From: Deltaproteobacteria bacterium
GTDB taxonomy: Bacteria; Desulfobacterota; DSM-4660; Desulfatiglandales; HGW-15
Assembly: GCA_019308985.1 (NCBI GenBank)
Contig: JAFDHB010000174.1
Span: 1 to 7,139 of the forward strand
Reading direction: 5' to 3'
DNA: 7,139 nt
In this document: positions 6,030 to 7,139 of the stretch, one piece after another
Layout of the letters: every line of letters starts with the position of its first letter
Numbering within the stretch: position 1 is the first letter of the stretch
The notes under the pieces: generated by a model
Database searches by the model: none
Told to the model about the DNA's origin: nothing
The model's input: the letters and a program-made list of their open reading frames with translations, nothing else
Position numbers and translations under genes: made by a program

Positions 6030-7139
6030 ATGGCAAACGTCCAAGTGATTGATGATAAACTCTTAGAGGGCGTGAAGAATTGTATCAGCAACGGAGATGA
6101 AGCTACCTTAAGGGCATTCATTGACGAGCTTCGACCCGCGGACCTTGCCGACCTGGTAGAGCACCTTGATCCTTCGGAAAGACCTTTTATTTTCAGATGC
6201 CTGGAGCCAGAGGGGGCCGGAGAAGTCCTTGTGGAGATCGAGCCCCCGGTCCAGGGAAGGATCCTCAACGAGCTTGATAACCAGGTTCTTGCTGAGATCG
6301 TTCAAGAGCTGGACTCGGATGATGCTGCTGATCTCGTCGGGGACTTGCCTGCCGAACGGGCTAGAGCGATCATTGAAAGCGTTGAGGAAGAAGTATCCGA
6401 AGAACTGGAGAAGCTCCTCCCTTACCCGGATGATACCGCCGGCGGTCTCATGGCCTTGGAATTCGTCGCTGTCAGGGAGGATGCCACGGTACAGGAGGCT
6501 ATTGAGACGATAAGGAGAAAAAGGGAGGAGGTGGAAAACGTCTATTACCTGTTTGTAGTGGACCGGTTTGAGAGGCTTGTAGGTGTGGTCTCACTAAAGG
6601 ACTTGGTCACGGAGCCTCCGGAAAGAAGAATCAGGGACATAATGAATCCTGAGGTGATAACGGTGGACGTGGATGCGGATCAGGAAGAGGTGGCATCTAT
6701 TGTGAAGAAATACAATCTGGTTACGATTCCCGTAGTTGATAAGGGGCACCGGCTGGTCGGCAGGATAACCCACGATGACGTCATAGACGTAATCGAAAAG
6801 GAGGCTAGTGAAGACATGACTCTCATGGCCGGTGTGATCCACCAGGAAATAGCCGAGGAGTCCCCCTTGAAGATTTCCCTGGCCAGGATACCATGGCTCA
6901 TTGCAGGGCTTTTCGGAGGTATTCTTGCCGCTGGTGTGATCAACCAGTTCGAATCTTCGCTGGAAAAGATTCTCGCCCTATCATTCTTCTTCCCGGTAAT
7001 TATGGCCATGGGAGGTAATTCAGGCACACAGGCTGCAACTATTGCTGTCAGGGGGCTTGCCACCGGAGACATAAGTCTGGTGAATACGGGCAGAAGGCTC
7101 TGGATGGAACTCAAGGTTGCACTTATGAACGGAGTGATA
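6030..7139 (+). CDS. mgtE: Magnesium transporter MgtE (3' end outside window)
   Basis: The first 370 residues of an inner-membrane Mg2+ channel/transporter. The frame stays open to the right edge, so the gene is cut by the window and not broken. An acidic MgtE_N superhelical domain covers about 25-135, with repeats like L-D-S-D-D-A-A-D-L-V-G-D-L-P (94-107). T-A-G-G-L-M (136-141) leads into CBS domain 1 (about 140-195). CBS domain 2 (about 201-257) starts at I-R-D-I-M-N-P. The plug-helix region is near 250-270. The membrane domain begins at A-R-I-P-W-L (285-290), with helix G-L-F-G-G-I-L-A-A-G and the family signature M-G-G-N-S-G-T-Q-A-A-T (327-337). The pore-lining helices further on are not in view. 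ATG 6030 has GGGGG (6017-6021) eight bases upstream. In known MgtE proteins the cytoplasmic domains close the channel when intracellular Mg2+ is high. It is probably co-transcribed with the DHH gene. Confidence 0.96.
   Translation, partial: MANVQVIDDKLLEGVKNCISNGDEATLRAFIDELRPADLADLVEHLDPSERPFIFRCLEPEGAGEVLVEIEPPVQGRILNELDNQVLAEIVQELDSDDAADLVGDLPAERARAIIESVEEEVSEELEKLLPYPDDTAGGLMALEFVAVREDATVQEAIETIRRKREEVENVYYLFVVDRFERLVGVVSLKDLVTEPPERRIRDIMNPEVITVDVDADQEEVASIVKKYNLVTIPVVDKGHRLVGRITHDDVIDVIEKEASEDMTLMAGVIHQEIAEESPLKISLARIPWLIAGLFGGILAAGVINQFESSLEKILALSFFFPVIMAMGGNSGTQAATIAVRGLATGDISLVNTGRRLWMELKVALMNGVI

Noticed and set aside
6680..7114. Minus-strand open frame of 144 codons opposite mgtE
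   Set aside because: Its serine- and isoleucine-rich translation is typical of the reverse complement of a coding strand, and mgtE motifs cover the same bases.

Overview
The window looks like chromosomal DNA from a Gram-negative anaerobe. The best guess is a member of the Desulfobacterota (the former Deltaproteobacteria). This rests on the gene order ileS-lspA-lgt, the GCC(Y)G subtype of Lgt, the ferritin-like/rubrerythrin-type protein and the DHH phosphoesterase of the 'N-x-D-P-D' kind. It is an inference from remembered family features, because no database search was possible. All genes are densely packed housekeeping or physiology genes. I see no transposase, integrase, phage gene, CRISPR array, tRNA or rRNA.

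Left part, minus strand (4541 down to 1). A four-gene series runs leftward. ileS (isoleucyl-tRNA synthetase, complete) is followed by lspA (lipoprotein signal peptidase II), which starts inside the ileS stop through a GTGA overlap. Then comes lgt (prolipoprotein diacylglyceryl transferase), 27 nt after lspA and in the same reading frame. Last is a ferritin-like/rubrerythrin-family gene cut by the left window edge. Lgt and LspA carry out the first two consecutive steps of bacterial lipoprotein maturation in the inner membrane, so their adjacency is functionally sensible. The ferritin-like protein is probably an oxidative-stress or iron-handling protein and has its own good ribosome binding site.

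Middle (4542-4905). A 364-nt divergent intergenic region separates ileS from the rightward genes. Its two ends hold candidate sigma70-type promoters pointing outward. The two promoters share a nearly identical core: TTGA at -35, CCATATTTGG in the spacer, and TAAT directly downstream. The centre of the region has no convincing gene.

Right part, plus strand (4906-7139). A DHH-DHHA1 family phosphoesterase is followed after 62 nt by mgtE, a CBS-domain magnesium channel/transporter cut by the right window edge. The DHH enzyme belongs to a superfamily that degrades short oligonucleotides, pAp and cyclic dinucleotides. The pairing with a nucleotide-sensing (CBS) ion channel is the most suggestive functional context here, though it remains speculative. 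Nothing in the window is clearly an undescribed system. The most checkable oddities are the shared divergent promoter motif, the in-frame lspA/lgt junction, and departures from textbook motifs in Lgt and IleRS.
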